64,000 bases of DNA from Epiperipatus broadwayi. Taxonomy: Eukaryota; Onychophora; Udeonychophora; Euonychophora; Peripatidae. Position 1 is the stretch's first letter; each line of letters begins with the position of its first letter. A program made the translations under genes and the position numbers. Shown here piece by piece: positions 11,181 through 23,149 of the stretch. The DNA lies in the NCBI GenBank assembly GCA_028023455.1, contig JAQFVV010012575.1:616517-680516 (forward strand), written 5' to 3'. Under the pieces are notes generated by a model. The model was not told where the DNA came from. It searched no databases and saw nothing but the letters and a program-made list of their open reading frames with translations.

Positions 11181-11224
11181 ACCAACTGATGATTGCTGGT
11201 TTAGCATGAAATACGTATATTGGT
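11181..11224 (+). ncRNA. Hammerhead ribozyme motif (family B)
   Basis: Stem I is ACCAA (11181-11185) with TTGGT (11220-11224). CTGATGA is at 11186-11192. Stem II TTGCT..AGCAT has four pairs after a T/T first position. GAAA is at 11208-11211, stem III is ATA/TAT closed by CG, and the cleavage nucleotide is A11219. Core residues are intact; the stem II closing mismatch may weaken it. Confidence 0.72.
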
Positions 11225-11510
11225 GATTGTTTATCTTTTTGACATATATGGGTTTAAGGGTATCAGTGTTGTGAGATAGAGTGGAGAGTGGTGGGTTGTG
11301 TGAAAGTGTGTGTCCATATACCCTATATGTAATTTAAAGATTATGTTATGTTATCAGTATAATATTGTATTGAAAAATATGCATAAAAAGTATATTTCCA
11401 TTATAGTATGAAAGAATGTAGTCTTAATTGCTTAGTTCATGTTGGAGTGAAAGGATACTATTTGTATTTTGAAATATAAATATTGTACATTATATGTAGT
11501 GATTATTATA

Positions 11511-11866
11511 TTGTACAGGCTTAAACCTGCATTTATATATGTAATATATGTGGGATTCAAACTCAGACTTTCACACAACCCACTACTCTCAGTGCCATCT
11601 CATATTGCTGACCCACCTGATCACACACATGTTGAAAAGATAATCACCAATATACGTATTTCATGCTAAAACAGCAATCATCAGTTGGTCTAGATTACTA
11701 TCCTCACACACACACATATATATATAATCAGTGCTCAGCTTTATATTACATAGCCAATTTTATACTTTAATGGACAGGCTTCAAACTATTCCAACTCACA
11801 ACTCTTCAGCCTTCCATTTCATTGAAAATCTGATGATGGAACATTCAAAGCCCTTGTTAGTGCCAA
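11511..11866 (-). mobile_element. Family B monomer
   Basis: A single monomer of about 355 bp. On the minus strand it starts near TTGGCACTAACAAGGGCTTT, passes the hammerhead at 11646-11689, a tRNA B-box-like GTTTGAATCCC, and ends in the hairpin GCAGGTTTAAGCCTGTAC. The same 3' hairpin ends the copies at 24687, 39123 and 61795, so this is a defined terminus. No clear duplication was found. Confidence 0.7.
11646..11689 (-). ncRNA. Hammerhead ribozyme motif (family B)
   Basis: On the minus strand: ACCAA / CTGATGA / TTGCTGTTTTAGCAT / GAAA / TACGTAT / A / TTGGT. The core is intact. Stem II has a T/T closing position then T-A, G-C, C-G, T-A. Stem I has five pairs. Confidence 0.72.
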
Positions 11867-11870
11867 AGTA

Positions 11871-13536
11871 ATTATAAAATATTTTTTATCATTGTTATTA
11901 AGTAATAAAGTTTTTATTTATGGAACTTTGGCTGGAACTGACCAAAGAGTTAATTCAGAGCATTGCTATAGTGTCTCTGATGTCATTTAGAAGCGTTTAT
12001 AAATACAACTAAACAGATTAAACTCGCTGTCTCATATCTTGGCTTCAATAGAAGTGAACCTAAATTCCTTCATGTAATTTTTTTTATTTGTTTTTAAAAA
12101 TATATGATTATTAAATGGATAGGATGATGGGATCAAAGGAATAGTATTCATACATTAACTGTGCAGGTTAATTGGGAATTTTATTGAAAGTACAAAAATT
12201 AATTCATAGTGTTTAAAAACCATTGGAATATTTCTTTGTTTTTTAAAAAATGATATTACTTACTTTTCAATGATAAAGATTAAATGGTAACAACATAAAA
12301 TGTACACAAATATTATGTTCATCTGCTAATATAATTTTATGAGATTGAGAATTATTTATACACAAGATATCTATTTCCATCACATCATCATGGATGAAAC
12401 TAGCATCTGTTCACTTATATTGTTTTATGAATCAAATACTTGTTTAAGCAAAGGATATTTACATTGTATTATTATGGATATTTATTTGCCTTACAATCAT
12501 TTTTGAAGTGTTTTAGCACGTGAAGTATTTTGATTTGTTGAATGTTTTTAATATTTCCACATATTATTTTTTTACATTGTCACCATTTCTTTCTATATGC
12601 AGTTGATATCACAAATGAAAATATAACATTTGCCTCAAGATCAATACTTGTCTAACACAGCAGAAAATTGAGTACATTTAACAAAACATTATTTTTAAAG
12701 CAAACTACTGGGCATAAATTTATAAAACATTATCAGGTATGAATTCATTGCTAGTAATCAATTATAATCCCTGTGAATTAATTAATAATAATTATTAAAT
12801 CATTAACAACTTAAATTTGTGCACGTATATTCTAATAGTGTTAATAATTTACATTACCCTGGAATTATGTCATTTAGATAATGTATTTCAGTTCATTAAT
12901 CACTAATAATTGTTATATTAAAATAAAATTATTTTAATAAATATCTCCAAGTGTTATTTTAGATATTGTTTAAAATAATTAAGCAGATGTTTAGACTTCA
13001 CTATTATTAGGAGATATTCTTGAGTGATTGACTACTATCTGAAGGTTGTCTAGAGGTATTAATTTGGCATTGCATGTATGAAGATGGAAAATAAGACAGG
13101 AACAATAAAGAACATAGTAACACCCAATCACAAAGGATTGGGATGTGATATCATAGTTGTCATAAATTTATTCTTAGCTGTATAGATATCTAATTAGCTA
13201 AGTTTTATTTATCCTATAAATGGGAATAGTAGTGATAATCAATTAACTGACCTATCCTATTCCATCTCATTGCAAACCTAGTGCCACCTAACAGAATAAA
13301 CATATAGCATTAATTTAATCATTTCTATGAACAATATGAATCTTCTTATTTATATGCAATTAATAGTTTATTGTTCAAAACAACTGCTCTATCTTCAGCA
13401 GTCAATTATTATAGCCATCGTTTTATTCCTGCATTTCTTCATTTAGGCACAAGATATCTTTATTCATTTATTATCCCAGATATCTCTGGTAAGCTACAAA
13501 AATCCCAGTGCATAACACTAACTGAAATAAATAGAC
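11871..13536. other. Unique AT-rich DNA
   Basis: No coding, RNA or repeat signal recognised over about 1.7 kb apart from A/T runs. Confidence 0.45.
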
Positions 13537-13729
13537 AAATATTAAGCATTAAATCACCCCACATGGTTAAAAAAATCCAGTACCACCCTCTGTGAACTAA
13601 TATATAAATACATTAGAGTTCGTATTTCAAAATAGCCAGCTCAAAACTCTAATGTATTTATATATTAGTTCACAGAGGGTGGTATACTGGATTTCTTAAC
13701 CATATGGGGTGATTTAATGCTTAATATTT
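13537..13729. repeat. Foldback repeat, 84-bp arms
   Basis: The left arm 13537-13620 and right arm 13645-13729 are inverted copies joined by a 24-nt loop. Markers are AAATATTAAGCATTAAATCA outside and AATACATTAGAGTT next to the loop. Only a few substitutions separate the arms. Non-coding. Confidence 0.85.
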
Positions 13730-13964
13730 ATATATATATATAAAACAAAGGAAATTAATCTTTAGGCATAACTTTAGGGAAAAGTTTACTTATATTTTTC
13801 CAAATATAAACAGCGAATATAAGATTTTACCATACTTAAAAGTTACAAGGTTGTGATGATTTAAGATTTCTGTTCCTTATTTTACATTCAAATTAGGAAT
13901 ATCTAAATATTTGTTTACTAATCGAATGGCTATGTATATTAATAACATAACATAAATATATATA

Positions 13965-14115
13965 TGTAATATAGGAGATTTGAACATGACTTTCACACCC
14001 ACTTCAGCCATCCATTCTATCTCATACAACCAATACACATGACTACACACATGCTCAAATTCCCTATATTACATCTAGACTCAAGATAGGTAAAATATAC
14101 TTGTATTTAAAATAT
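13965..14115 (-). repeat. Family B-related terminal fragment
   Basis: Contains GATTTGAACATGACTTTCAC, CTATCTCATACAACCAATAC and CATGACTACACACATG, then CCTATATTACATCTAGACTC. The last block recurs inverted at about 32970-33010. It lacks the hammerhead. Confidence 0.55.
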
Positions 14116-15440
14116 TATATATATATATTAAAATAGAGAAACGTCATATTTAATTCATGATCACTCACATGGTTTTACCTGTGAGAGAGTTGATTAGAAG
14201 TAACATTGAGGCAGAATACTAAAAAGGCTTTGAATTTCTTTAAAGGTTGTTAAACAAAAAGTAATCTTTTATAATATATATTTATAATAATAATAATAAT
14301 AATACTGTAATAGATTAGTTTTTCATTATTCATATCTAAAGAATTTAAAAATGTAGAATTAAGAAAAAAAGAGAATGTATTTAAAAGTATAATTAAAAGA
14401 ATATATGTGGAATGTCTTATTAAATGTTACCATGTTTCACTTATAACATAATAAAATTAGATAGACTAAGAAAAAAAAAACAATTAATTGAAATAAATTA
14501 ATTAGAAAATAGACTTTAAAAAAGAATAAGACAATTAAAGCATATATATTTTGGTTGGAAAAATAAAAAAAAAGGAGATCAAGAAGTTTAAGTTTGTTAT
14601 GTTATGTATTTTTATACAGTTGTATTTTTCATGAATAATAGTAATGTTTTGCTTTAATTAATAGATAAATCTATAATAAGGTAAAAATCAATCTAGTTTT
14701 ATAACAAGGAAGTAGTTAAGAAGATAATTATAAAAGAAATATTAATTAAATGTAATTATGAAATTGAAGAATTGAAAATGACAGATGTGGTCACCAAGCA
14801 TGTATAAAAGTGTGTTTTTCTCTAAAATCTCTCTTTGAAGCTACTAGACACTCACTAGAGAACCTAATATAACTCTCTGTGGTTAAAAGTTAGGAAAAGC
14901 CACCAAATGCCTAAAGTTTATTTTGGATTCTATGTTTGCAACATGAATATGCAATATTAAAAACAGTTTTAACTCCCAATGCATCTGGAAATATGTTATG
15001 ATGTGCCTGAAAGTATTTGTGCAAAAAATTTCAATAAACAAAATAGGGAAGTCTGAAAAAGAAAAGAAAAGTTCAACTCTGCACAGAAAATGTACAAGTG
15101 GATATTCTAGTTTTGTTTCCAAAATGTACATGAACATGTCCATTAGGATAATCCTAAGGCATAAATTATAGAAACTTCATAAAAACCTATTACAAGAACT
15201 TCTGCACATAAACTATTTACTGTTATGTAATGGATGTAAGTTACTTGGATAATTTTTTTTTTTAAAAGCAACCTAATAATTTATACTTATTAGTTAAGAA
15301 TCTTTTAAAATATTTGCGCTGACCTCATAAATATATAACATTCATATAATCAATATTATTAATATGGATGTCTGACAATTTCAGATTTTTTACTCAATAG
15401 TTATACATTAGCTAAAGTGCTGGACTTGTCCTAGTATTTT
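14116..15440. other. Unique AT-rich DNA
   Basis: Includes a short (TAA)n run near 14285-14303. An 86-residue minus-strand frame at 14883-15143 has no recognisable domain and no splice-site support, so it is not called. Confidence 0.4.
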
Positions 15441-15452
15441 TAATCTAATGCT

Positions 15453-15515
15453 GAATATCCTGGCACCTCACTGATGATGCCAGAAGCAGAAACTGGTCTG
15501 GGGTTGAGGATATTC
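15453..15515 (+). ncRNA. Hammerhead-like motif, family A relative
   Basis: The outer stem GAATATCCT (15453-15461) pairs with AGGATATTC (15507-15515). Inner stem I is ACCTCA (15465-15470) with TGGGGT (15499-15504). CTGATGA is at 15471-15477, stem II is TGC-CAGAA-GCA, GAAA is at 15489-15492, stem III is AC/GT and the cleavage nucleotide is C15498. Compared with family A, the outermost pair of inner stem I is changed from T-A to A-T, preserving pairing. Followed by AAGCTTGTTAAGAGCTTATT, shared with 28730-28855. Confidence 0.68.
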
Positions 15516-16163
15516 TCAAAGCTTGTTAAGAGCTTATTTTGCGAGCTCTATATATAACAAATATTAATTAATCATATATATATAGTTTTTGTCTTCAAAT
15601 CATTATAAATTGATGATTGTAATTTATATATGCAAAATAGAGTAGACCATTTGTTTATAACTAATACTGATGACATGTTTGATTTGTAATGTAGTTAATT
15701 TATTTCAATATTTAATCTTTGTTTAAAAGATTTTAGAGGGTAAGTTTTTAGCTGCTCCTGATTAATTTTCTGTTTTAAAAATCGATTTGAAAAATAAAAG
15801 ATGGAAAAAAATTATCTTTTGCAGGTTTTTTTTTTTTCAAATACAACAATCAATATTTAGAAACATCTGAACAGAGTTATTTTAAATAAAAAAGTAATAA
15901 TAATATTTCAGGTTATAATATACCTCTCAAATTTAGATAGATTAGCAAGAGGACATAATGATCAGTAGCAGTAAATGCAGCAAACAATAAATAAATATAA
16001 TGTGGGTCTGATCACGTGATAATTTATGAGAACTGTCTGAAAATTAAAAAAAAACCCAGTGTTTGATCATTTTAACTTTAAATCAATGGTATAAATTATT
16101 TTTATTTATTTATTTATTATCAAATATGATCAAGCATTGACTTTTAGGAAGATTTAGAATAAT

Positions 16164-18700
16164 CAGTGGCAGTCAACCTGGTCCCTACTGCCCACTAGTG
16201 GGCGTTCCAGCCTCGGTAGGGATTTTGTCTGATATTGAAGCATTTTCTTTTTTTTAAAAATTTAATTGACTTTTTAAAAAAATTTCATAGCATTATTTAA
16301 AAACATTTTCGTTAGATTTTCATAAAATTTTCCCATGACAATTTAAATTTCTGAAAATATATTATTTGTATCTCCCGTGCATAAGTTTAGTTCATGTTAC
16401 ATAAGTGAAACTAAATAGAGCTATAGTGTGACTGCTAACAAAAGACTCATCTCAGAATAGCTTGCACATCCCCCCTCCCCAAACCCAATCCATGATGTGT
16501 GAGAAGCATGCTCAGATGACAATTTATGGTGCAGACTCTTCTGTTTGAAGTTACATTGGTCAGTGAGCAGTTAGATTTGTGAGAGTGAGCATGTGCCTAC
16601 AGTTTCAAACAAAATATTATGAAATATTGTGAGCCCATGTCTCAAAAAAAGAAATACACTCATGGGTATTACCAGAGTATCTAAAGATGGGTTTCAGAGA
16701 ATCTATTGTAAATAAACAACACCAAATGTGTTTATTGTGTCTTAAAACATTATCCAATGAGGCAATGAAGCCAAGTCAATTGCAAGAACATCTTGCTACA
16801 AAGCATCCAAATGATAAGGACAAGCCCATTGAATATTTTTAGGAAATATAAAAAAATTTCAAAATTGTTCAACAATCAACGCATCATTTAAGAAACAACA
16901 TGCAGCTAACAAAGATGGATTAATTGCCTCTTATCATATTTCACAATTAATTGCAAAAAGTGATAAAAGCTATAATATTGGAGAAACTGTAATAATACCC
17001 TCTATAAAAGAATTTATCTCAACAGTAATGTGTCAAGATATAACTGAAAATTTAAAAACATTGCCCCTAAGCGACAGTACAATAAAGCAATGAACTGAAA
17101 AAATGGCAGTTAATGTTGAAGAAAACTTATAAGTATTCTCCAAAACTCTTCATTTTCAATGTAATTGGATGAGTCTACTATTGAAGATAATAATACTTTA
17201 TTGATGACATATGTACATTATTTTGATGAAAACAGTACATTATGAGAAAAAATGCTATTCACAATAAATCTCATTACAGATACAAAAGAATTATCTAAAT
17301 TTAATACTGTGAAATTATACTTTACAAAAAATATTCCTTTGAATAATATTATTGAATGCACTACTGATGAAGCACCATCAAAGGTAGAACGCTATCATGA
17401 TTTGTTGCTTATTTTAAGGAAGAAGTGCCAAATGTTTTATATATTCATTGTGTGAGGCACAGACAACATCTTGTAGGAAAACATCTAAGTACAAGTCTCC
17501 ATTCATCATTAATTATAATAATTTGAGCCATAAACAAGATCAAATCCAATGCAAAAAATGATAGAATGTTTCGACAGCTTTGCCAGGACAATAATGGAGA
17601 TTTTAATACATTACTTTTGCACACAGAAGTTTGGTGGTGGTCAAAGGGCACATCTTTGGCTCATTTTGTAGCATTATATGATAGTCTCATACAATTTGTT
17701 GAAAGTAATTATGAAACCAATCTGTGTCAACAGATAAAATAGTAAATAATGATGCCTTTTATTTGGCAGATATTTTCAAAAGATTTAATGATGTAAATTT
17801 GCAGCTTCAAGGAGCTAATTAAACTCTTATAGGTTGCCAAACTATTATATCATTATTTATTGACAAACTTGAACTACTTCATTATAATCTATTGAAGAGA
17901 GAATTTCATCAGTTTCCTGAATTATCATCTATAAAAGATGATGTAACTCCAGAGAATATTGACAGATTCAGTAGCCATCTCAATGAACTTAAATTGGACA
18001 TGGAAAAACAATTTGAAGATATTTTGAAATTTGAAGGTGTATGACTAGATGAAAAATCCTTTTACCACAAATATTGAAGAGGCTGCTACAACTTGCCAAG
18101 AAGAATTGTTAGAAATTATATATGATATGAAAACCTACAGCAAAATAAAAAAATTCCTGCCTTATATCTAAATATGTGGAAAATGATATTCAGTTTATTG
18201 ATACCTTTTCCTACCTCATATCTTGTAGAATCAGGCTTTAGTGCTGTTAATCATATTATGACCAAAGAAAGAAACGGCCTGAATATTTCTGAAAGAGGAG
18301 ACCTTTGTTCTTTACAAAAAATTGAGCCAGATATCCAGTATTTAGTTTCACAGCATCGACCTCAGAGATCTCATTAATAATTTAATTAATTAAATGTAAT
18401 TTCATCAGACTTCATGCTTCTATGTATACAAAGTATAAATAAAAAGATAGATTTAACTACAGTTAGTTGTTTTGTCAAGATTTATCCTGCCAAACTTAGC
18501 AAAAGTCCAACATAAATTATTTGGTAAGTAATTATTATTATATGCTTTAGCTAGCTGCAATTCTGCTTTACGAATTTTATAAAGTTATTTCCTTACTTTA
18601 TAAATCACAATTACTGTGGAACCAGTGGGTGGTTAGAAAAGTTTATTACTAACAGAGATACAAAAGTGAGTGGTTGGTATAAAAAGGTTGACTACCCCTG
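16164..18700 (+). mobile_element. Decayed full-length hAT transposon (ZBED/SCAND3-like)
   Basis: About 2.54 kb. The left end CAGTGGCAGTCAACCT and the reverse complement of the right end, CAGGGGTAGTCAACCT, match at 14 of 16 positions and have the CAG...CTG form of hAT ends. Flanks are ATTTAGAA (shortly left of the end) and ATTTAGAT (immediately right), a plausible but imperfect 8-bp duplication. The interior holds a degraded transposase in the same orientation. Confidence 0.8.
16631..18377 (+). pseudogene. hAT transposase pseudogene (ZBED5/FAM200/SCAND3-like)
   Basis: Transposase of the hAT class, which would act on element ends in the nucleus. The start near 16637 reads MSQKKKY. After a frameshift the BED-type zinc finger region reads LSNEAMKPSQLQEHLATKH followed by DKDKPIEYF (about 16748-16841). 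A block IGETVIIPSIKEF..VMCQDI and LPLSDSTIK follows near 16978-17090. The C-terminal dimerisation region at 18174-18377 reads FPTSYLVESGFSAVNHI and then ERGDLCSLQKIEP. These blocks and their order match the ZBED5/FAM200 family as I know it. At least two frameshifts and several in-frame stops occur, so no functional protein is possible. Confidence 0.85.
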
Positions 18701-19272
18701 ATTTAGATCCTTGTGTCAATAAGCATACATGGTACATGCTTTTATAAGTATGAATTCTAGTATATATATATATAGTTATTAATGAATGATTGTTATAATT
18801 AAGTATATTATCAATATTCAAAGTAATATTTAAGAATAGAAGTGATTAAGAAGTAAGAAAAGATTCAATAGCTGACCACTTCTATGAATTATTGAGTTTT
18901 ATAATACTGTTTTACAAGAGGTAGGATCCCAAAGACTAACCATCTCTTTGAACTATTATTAATTTAATGGAGATATGATATGTAGTTATATATATGATTG
19001 CCAAGATTTACATTGGAAATATACTGGTGGATTAACTTTATTTTGAATACAGTATATACATTGTGTTTGTGAATTTTAATGTAATTAAGTAAATGGAGTA
19101 TATTTTTAGGTATCATTAATATGAGAAATTATGTCCTTGATGCATTAAAAACATGAGATATTTGTTAAGAAGAATCAGTCCTTGATTGTATCATCATATC
19201 ATTATATATAGAACTTATAAAAGGGATAAAATTTAAATTAGAAGAATATAATTCAAAAGGGGTTGATAATAT
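18701..19272. other. Unique AT-rich DNA
   Basis: No recognised feature. Confidence 0.4.
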
Positions 19273-19281
19273 CTTATTTTA

Positions 19282-19395
19282 AACAAGGAAAAACTCTCCA
19301 TACAGTAGTGCCACCCTGTGCCAACCAGAGTAATCAATGGATGCAAAAAGGCAACCTTTGATGCTAGTATAAAAGATGGTGATCATGTGATGTAC
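19282..19395 (+). mobile_element. Family A internal-deletion copy
   Basis: Keeps the arm AAAACTCTCCATACAGTAGT through ATCAATGGATGC, then jumps to the outer end GGTGATCATGTGATGT. The hammerhead section is deleted. Flanked by CTTATTTTA (19273-19281 and 19396-19404), a 9-bp perfect duplication. Confidence 0.65.
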
Positions 19396-19928
19396 CTTAT
19401 TTTATTTATTATAAATGATAACTAAGGAATGTATCATGTTTTCTTGAGAAAAGAAACAAGTAATTGTTTGCAAAGAAAATTATTTTAATTTTAGTCTGTG
19501 AATAGATTATCTATTATTATTCATTTAATTATACATTCTGAATTTCCAATTTTTTATATATGAAAAATTGTCAGATCAGAATACTATGTTCATAGTGTAT
19601 TTCAGCCAGGAGTAATTTATGTGCGCTTTGATTTGTCAGATATTACAAACTGAGAGATATTAACCAGGTATGGAGGATTAATATAAAAACAAAAAAAAAT
19701 ATTAAGAAAATTTAGTTATTACTTTTTTTTCTTATTTTCTGAGCCAATTTAATATCTGGTAATTAGTGAATATACTTACAGAAAAGCCGTGAATGTGATA
19801 TATTAAATATAATGAAAGCATGCTGGCAGCAATAAAACTGAATATAAAAAACTACCTTTTCTGGGAGTATATTTATGAATTACCAGACATTAAGAAATTT
19901 ATGATACATCATATTTTGACGAAAATGC

Positions 19929-20215
19929 AAAATCCCTATCTAATGCCTACTCAGCCAATATCCTCAAACTAGTTTCTGGCTTATGGCCTTCATCAGTGAG
20001 GAGCCTTGGATCTGAGAGCACTAAGGCCATAAACCAGAAACTAGTTTGGGGATATTAGATGAGTAGGCACTAGATAGAGATTTTATGCATAAGCCTTCTG
20101 GAATCCATTGATTACTCTGTCTTGCTTTGAGTGGCACTACTGTATGGATAGAGTTTTGCCTATTTTAACAACAGTTATGAGCAAGCATGGGAAATGGTGA
20201 TCATGTGATGTATTA
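19929..20215. mobile_element. Family A copy with two opposed hammerhead regions
   Basis: The left half is in minus orientation with an intact hammerhead-like motif (19961-20002). The right half is in plus orientation but its CTGATG segment is lost (GCACTAAGGCC near 20017). It ends with the family arm TTGATTACTCTGTC and the outer block GGTGATCATGTGATG. No duplication could be defined. Confidence 0.65.
19961..20002 (-). ncRNA. Hammerhead ribozyme-like motif (family A)
   Basis: On the minus strand stem I TCCTCA / TGAGGA has six Watson-Crick pairs. CTGATGA, stem II GGC-CATAA-GCC, GAAA, a 2-bp stem III and a cleavable T after GT complete it. Relative to other copies both sides of stem I differ in ways that keep pairing. 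The A/A first position of stem II remains. Confidence 0.65.
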
Positions 20216-21256
20216 CAATTATGCTTGCTGCACATTATTAATATAAATATTAACATATTTAAAGGTATAGTAATGTATTGTACATCATCAATGCATTGTT
20301 GACCATTATAATATATACAAGAAATGCAACAACCTATAGAAAGGCTGTCATTTTCAGCCTGTTTGGAACACTTCAGACATGTATCCAACAAGGTCTTAAT
20401 AAAGCTAAATTACAATTTAAGTTTTTAAATATACCTGTTATATTTCATATGTGAATTTGACAATGTCACGGACAACTATACACCTCTGAAAAAAAATCAA
20501 AGAGTGCTCCAGTGAAGCATTATGGACAAACATACATATATTCAGACAACAGATAAAGTATGGATTTCATATGTATATAGATATATAAATGAATTTAACA
20601 TCAAAAGGATTTTTCATTAATACATTAAAAAATTTATATATATATATATTACCTTTTGAACAAACTTTGCTGGTTGTGATAGAAGTTTTAACATCCAGTT
20701 ACCAGTATTAAATAAAAGTTTTATTATTAATAAAAGTTTTCAGAGAAGTTTAATCATTTTTACAAAACCCAAGTGTTTAATTATATCTCTTAAAATAGAT
20801 TATGACATTATTTCAAAAAATGATTTGAAAGTTTTTATAAGAAACAAAAGAAATAGATTGTATAAAATTTTGGCAATGGGTTTCTGATGACCCTATTATG
20901 TCAAACAAATATTTTTGATATAAATTTGCCATTGTTTTTTCCACCTTTTTAAAATTTTCTTTTATCATAGTATTTAAAACATTATATTTAGAATCATTAT
21001 AACAATCAATTTTTTTTTTTTACTTTTTTGTTTCAAAAAATTTTGCAGCTTTAGAATCAAACTTATCAGCACATATAGGTACTATTACTAATAATACGAT
21101 ACTTATAATATTCATGTTATAATATTATTTGCTAAGTTCTGTGATTGAATCCACACTGAAACAATAGAGTCCTGAGACCAGGAATATTCTAGTGGTACGT
21201 ATTACTTAACAAAAGTTCTGCCACAATTTTACAGATTTGTTACCTCTATTATTTTT
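20216..21256. other. Unique AT-rich DNA
   Basis: No coding or repeat signal recognised. Confidence 0.4.
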
Positions 21257-21988
21257 GAGATATTATTTTATATAGCACTATGTTTTTTATGTAATAGTAA
21301 TATTAGCGATTAAGCCAATGCACATGCGCTTTAAAGATAAATTATAAATGAATACTCTCAATTTTTCCAGACACGAGATATAGTATTTTAGAAAGAATGG
21401 AATAAATCCACCCATTCTTTCGATCCAAACGTTTATGTATGGGCAAATCTTAAGTGTGTGGAATTAAGAGCATGAGGGTGTTACATGATCACTTTAAATT
21501 ACATTTGTTATATTTGAACAAATGACACTTGTGAAATCTTTACAATTTACGAACTGTCATTCTTTTGTTGAAATTAAACATATATAATGAGATATTATTT
21601 TATATAGTGCTATGTTTTTTATGTAATAGTAATATTAGCGATTAAGCCAATGCACATGCTCTTTAAAGATAAATTATAAATGAATACTCTCATTATATAT
21701 ATTTATTTTCAACTAAAGAATGACGGTTCGTAAATTGTAAAGATTTCACAAGTGTTATTCATTCAGACATAACAAATGTAATTTAAAGTGATCGTGTAAC
21801 ACCTTCACGCTCTTAATTCCACACCCTTAAGATTTGCCCATACATAAACATTTGGTCAAAAGAATGGGTGGATTCATTCCATTCTTTCTAAAATACTATA
21901 TCTCATGTCTGGAAAAATTGAGAGTATTCATTTATAATTTATCTTTAAAGCGCATGTGCATTGGCTTAATCGCTAATATTACTATTAC
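21257..21988. repeat. Complex palindrome with a duplicated end inside its loop
   Basis: The inverted arms are 21291-21588 and 21693-21988 (outer markers GTAATAGTAATATTAGCG and CGCTAATATTACTATTAC). The loop, 21589-21692, is a direct copy of 21257-21360. Both are 104 bp long and differ at about three positions. The order is end, arm, end again, inverted arm, inverted end. No coding capacity. Confidence 0.88.
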
Positions 21989-23149
21989 AATTTTATTTTT
22001 ATAAAAAAATTCAAATCATTTTACTGAACATGTAAATTACACAAAGAAACTTATGATTTTATTTTAGAAAAATATTTTATATCATATCAAAATTGTTGTT
22101 GCTGTCTTGTAAAGTCAGATGGCTCTACTGAAACAAATACACACTGTGTTAACTTTAAACAGTATCACAAGACTTTCTTTGCAATTTTGTTGAGATATAT
22201 GCTATACTATTTTCTTTTATAGTTGTTTATAAATCCAGATGATTACATTTTGATTTGATATAGTAATTAATTTTTTAATACATTACTAATCCAGTTGAAT
22301 CTTGAACTACACTTTATTTTGTTACAAATCCACCCATAACACATAATAGCTCACGTTTTGTTGGTAAACATGGATTAGAATAGAATATGTATTATTTATT
22401 GAATTGAAAGTGTGATGTATCTTTCAACATGCATATATATATATAACACAGATGTTTTTTATATGTGTAATTCACATAAATAAATTAAAATTTTATTATA
22501 AATAAAATTTTAAAAAATAATATAATTATTAATGATAAATTGAGAGAATATTTATTTCATTTTATTGAGTGCATTTCATTCTTGCATATACTGAAGCAAT
22601 AACAATAAGCAAAAAACTAACTCCTATCATATTTCAATTTTTAAAATAGCCAAATGTCTAACTTTCATCTACTATTAAATATGCTCAGAGCAATATTCTT
22701 TATTTTTCAATAACTTTTTTCTTTTAGAAACAGTAGACTACTTTCTCTATCAAGAATTTATTATTTCTCTACTTATTTAAATGTTTTAAAATCAATATTA
22801 ACTTTATGTTTGAAAATTTTGCAAAACTGTTAGCCTTGCTCTTAGAAAATATTTTATTAAGTGAGGTACTGCACACCAAATGTGGAAACCATAGAAAAAA
22901 TAGAATGTATGTATTTTCAACATGAAAGTGAAGAAATTTTATTATATATAATCATGTATAGTGCTTTATCTTTTTTTACAAATTGTCCTTTTTTAAAACA
23001 ACAACATAATGTGTACAATGCTCAGAGTAGGAAAAAAATATCTACCAAATATCGAAAAAATTAACATATTTTAATGGGGTTTTAAAAAAATGTATTTATT
23101 TACATTTTTTTTTTGAATAGCAAATAATTGAAGTCATGTGTACTGTGAC
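21989..23149. other. Unique AT-rich DNA
   Basis: No recognised feature. A 67-residue frame at 22861-23064 lacks any family motif. Confidence 0.4.

Larger units (their letters stand above)
10502..11334. mobile_element. Family B composite hammerhead retroelement
   Basis: Two opposed family B monomers, the left in minus and the right in plus orientation. Outer candidates for duplication are TAAAGATTAT at 10492-10501 and 11335-11344 (10 bp). A second inverted pair links 10498-10570 with 10848-10910 (TGAAATACAGGCTTAT.. and ..AAGTCTGTATTTCA), so the left monomer ends in its own inverted copy. The right half has an intact hammerhead core at 11181-11224. The left half has CTGATGA and GAAA but a broken stem II at 10651-10694. 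Confidence 0.65.
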
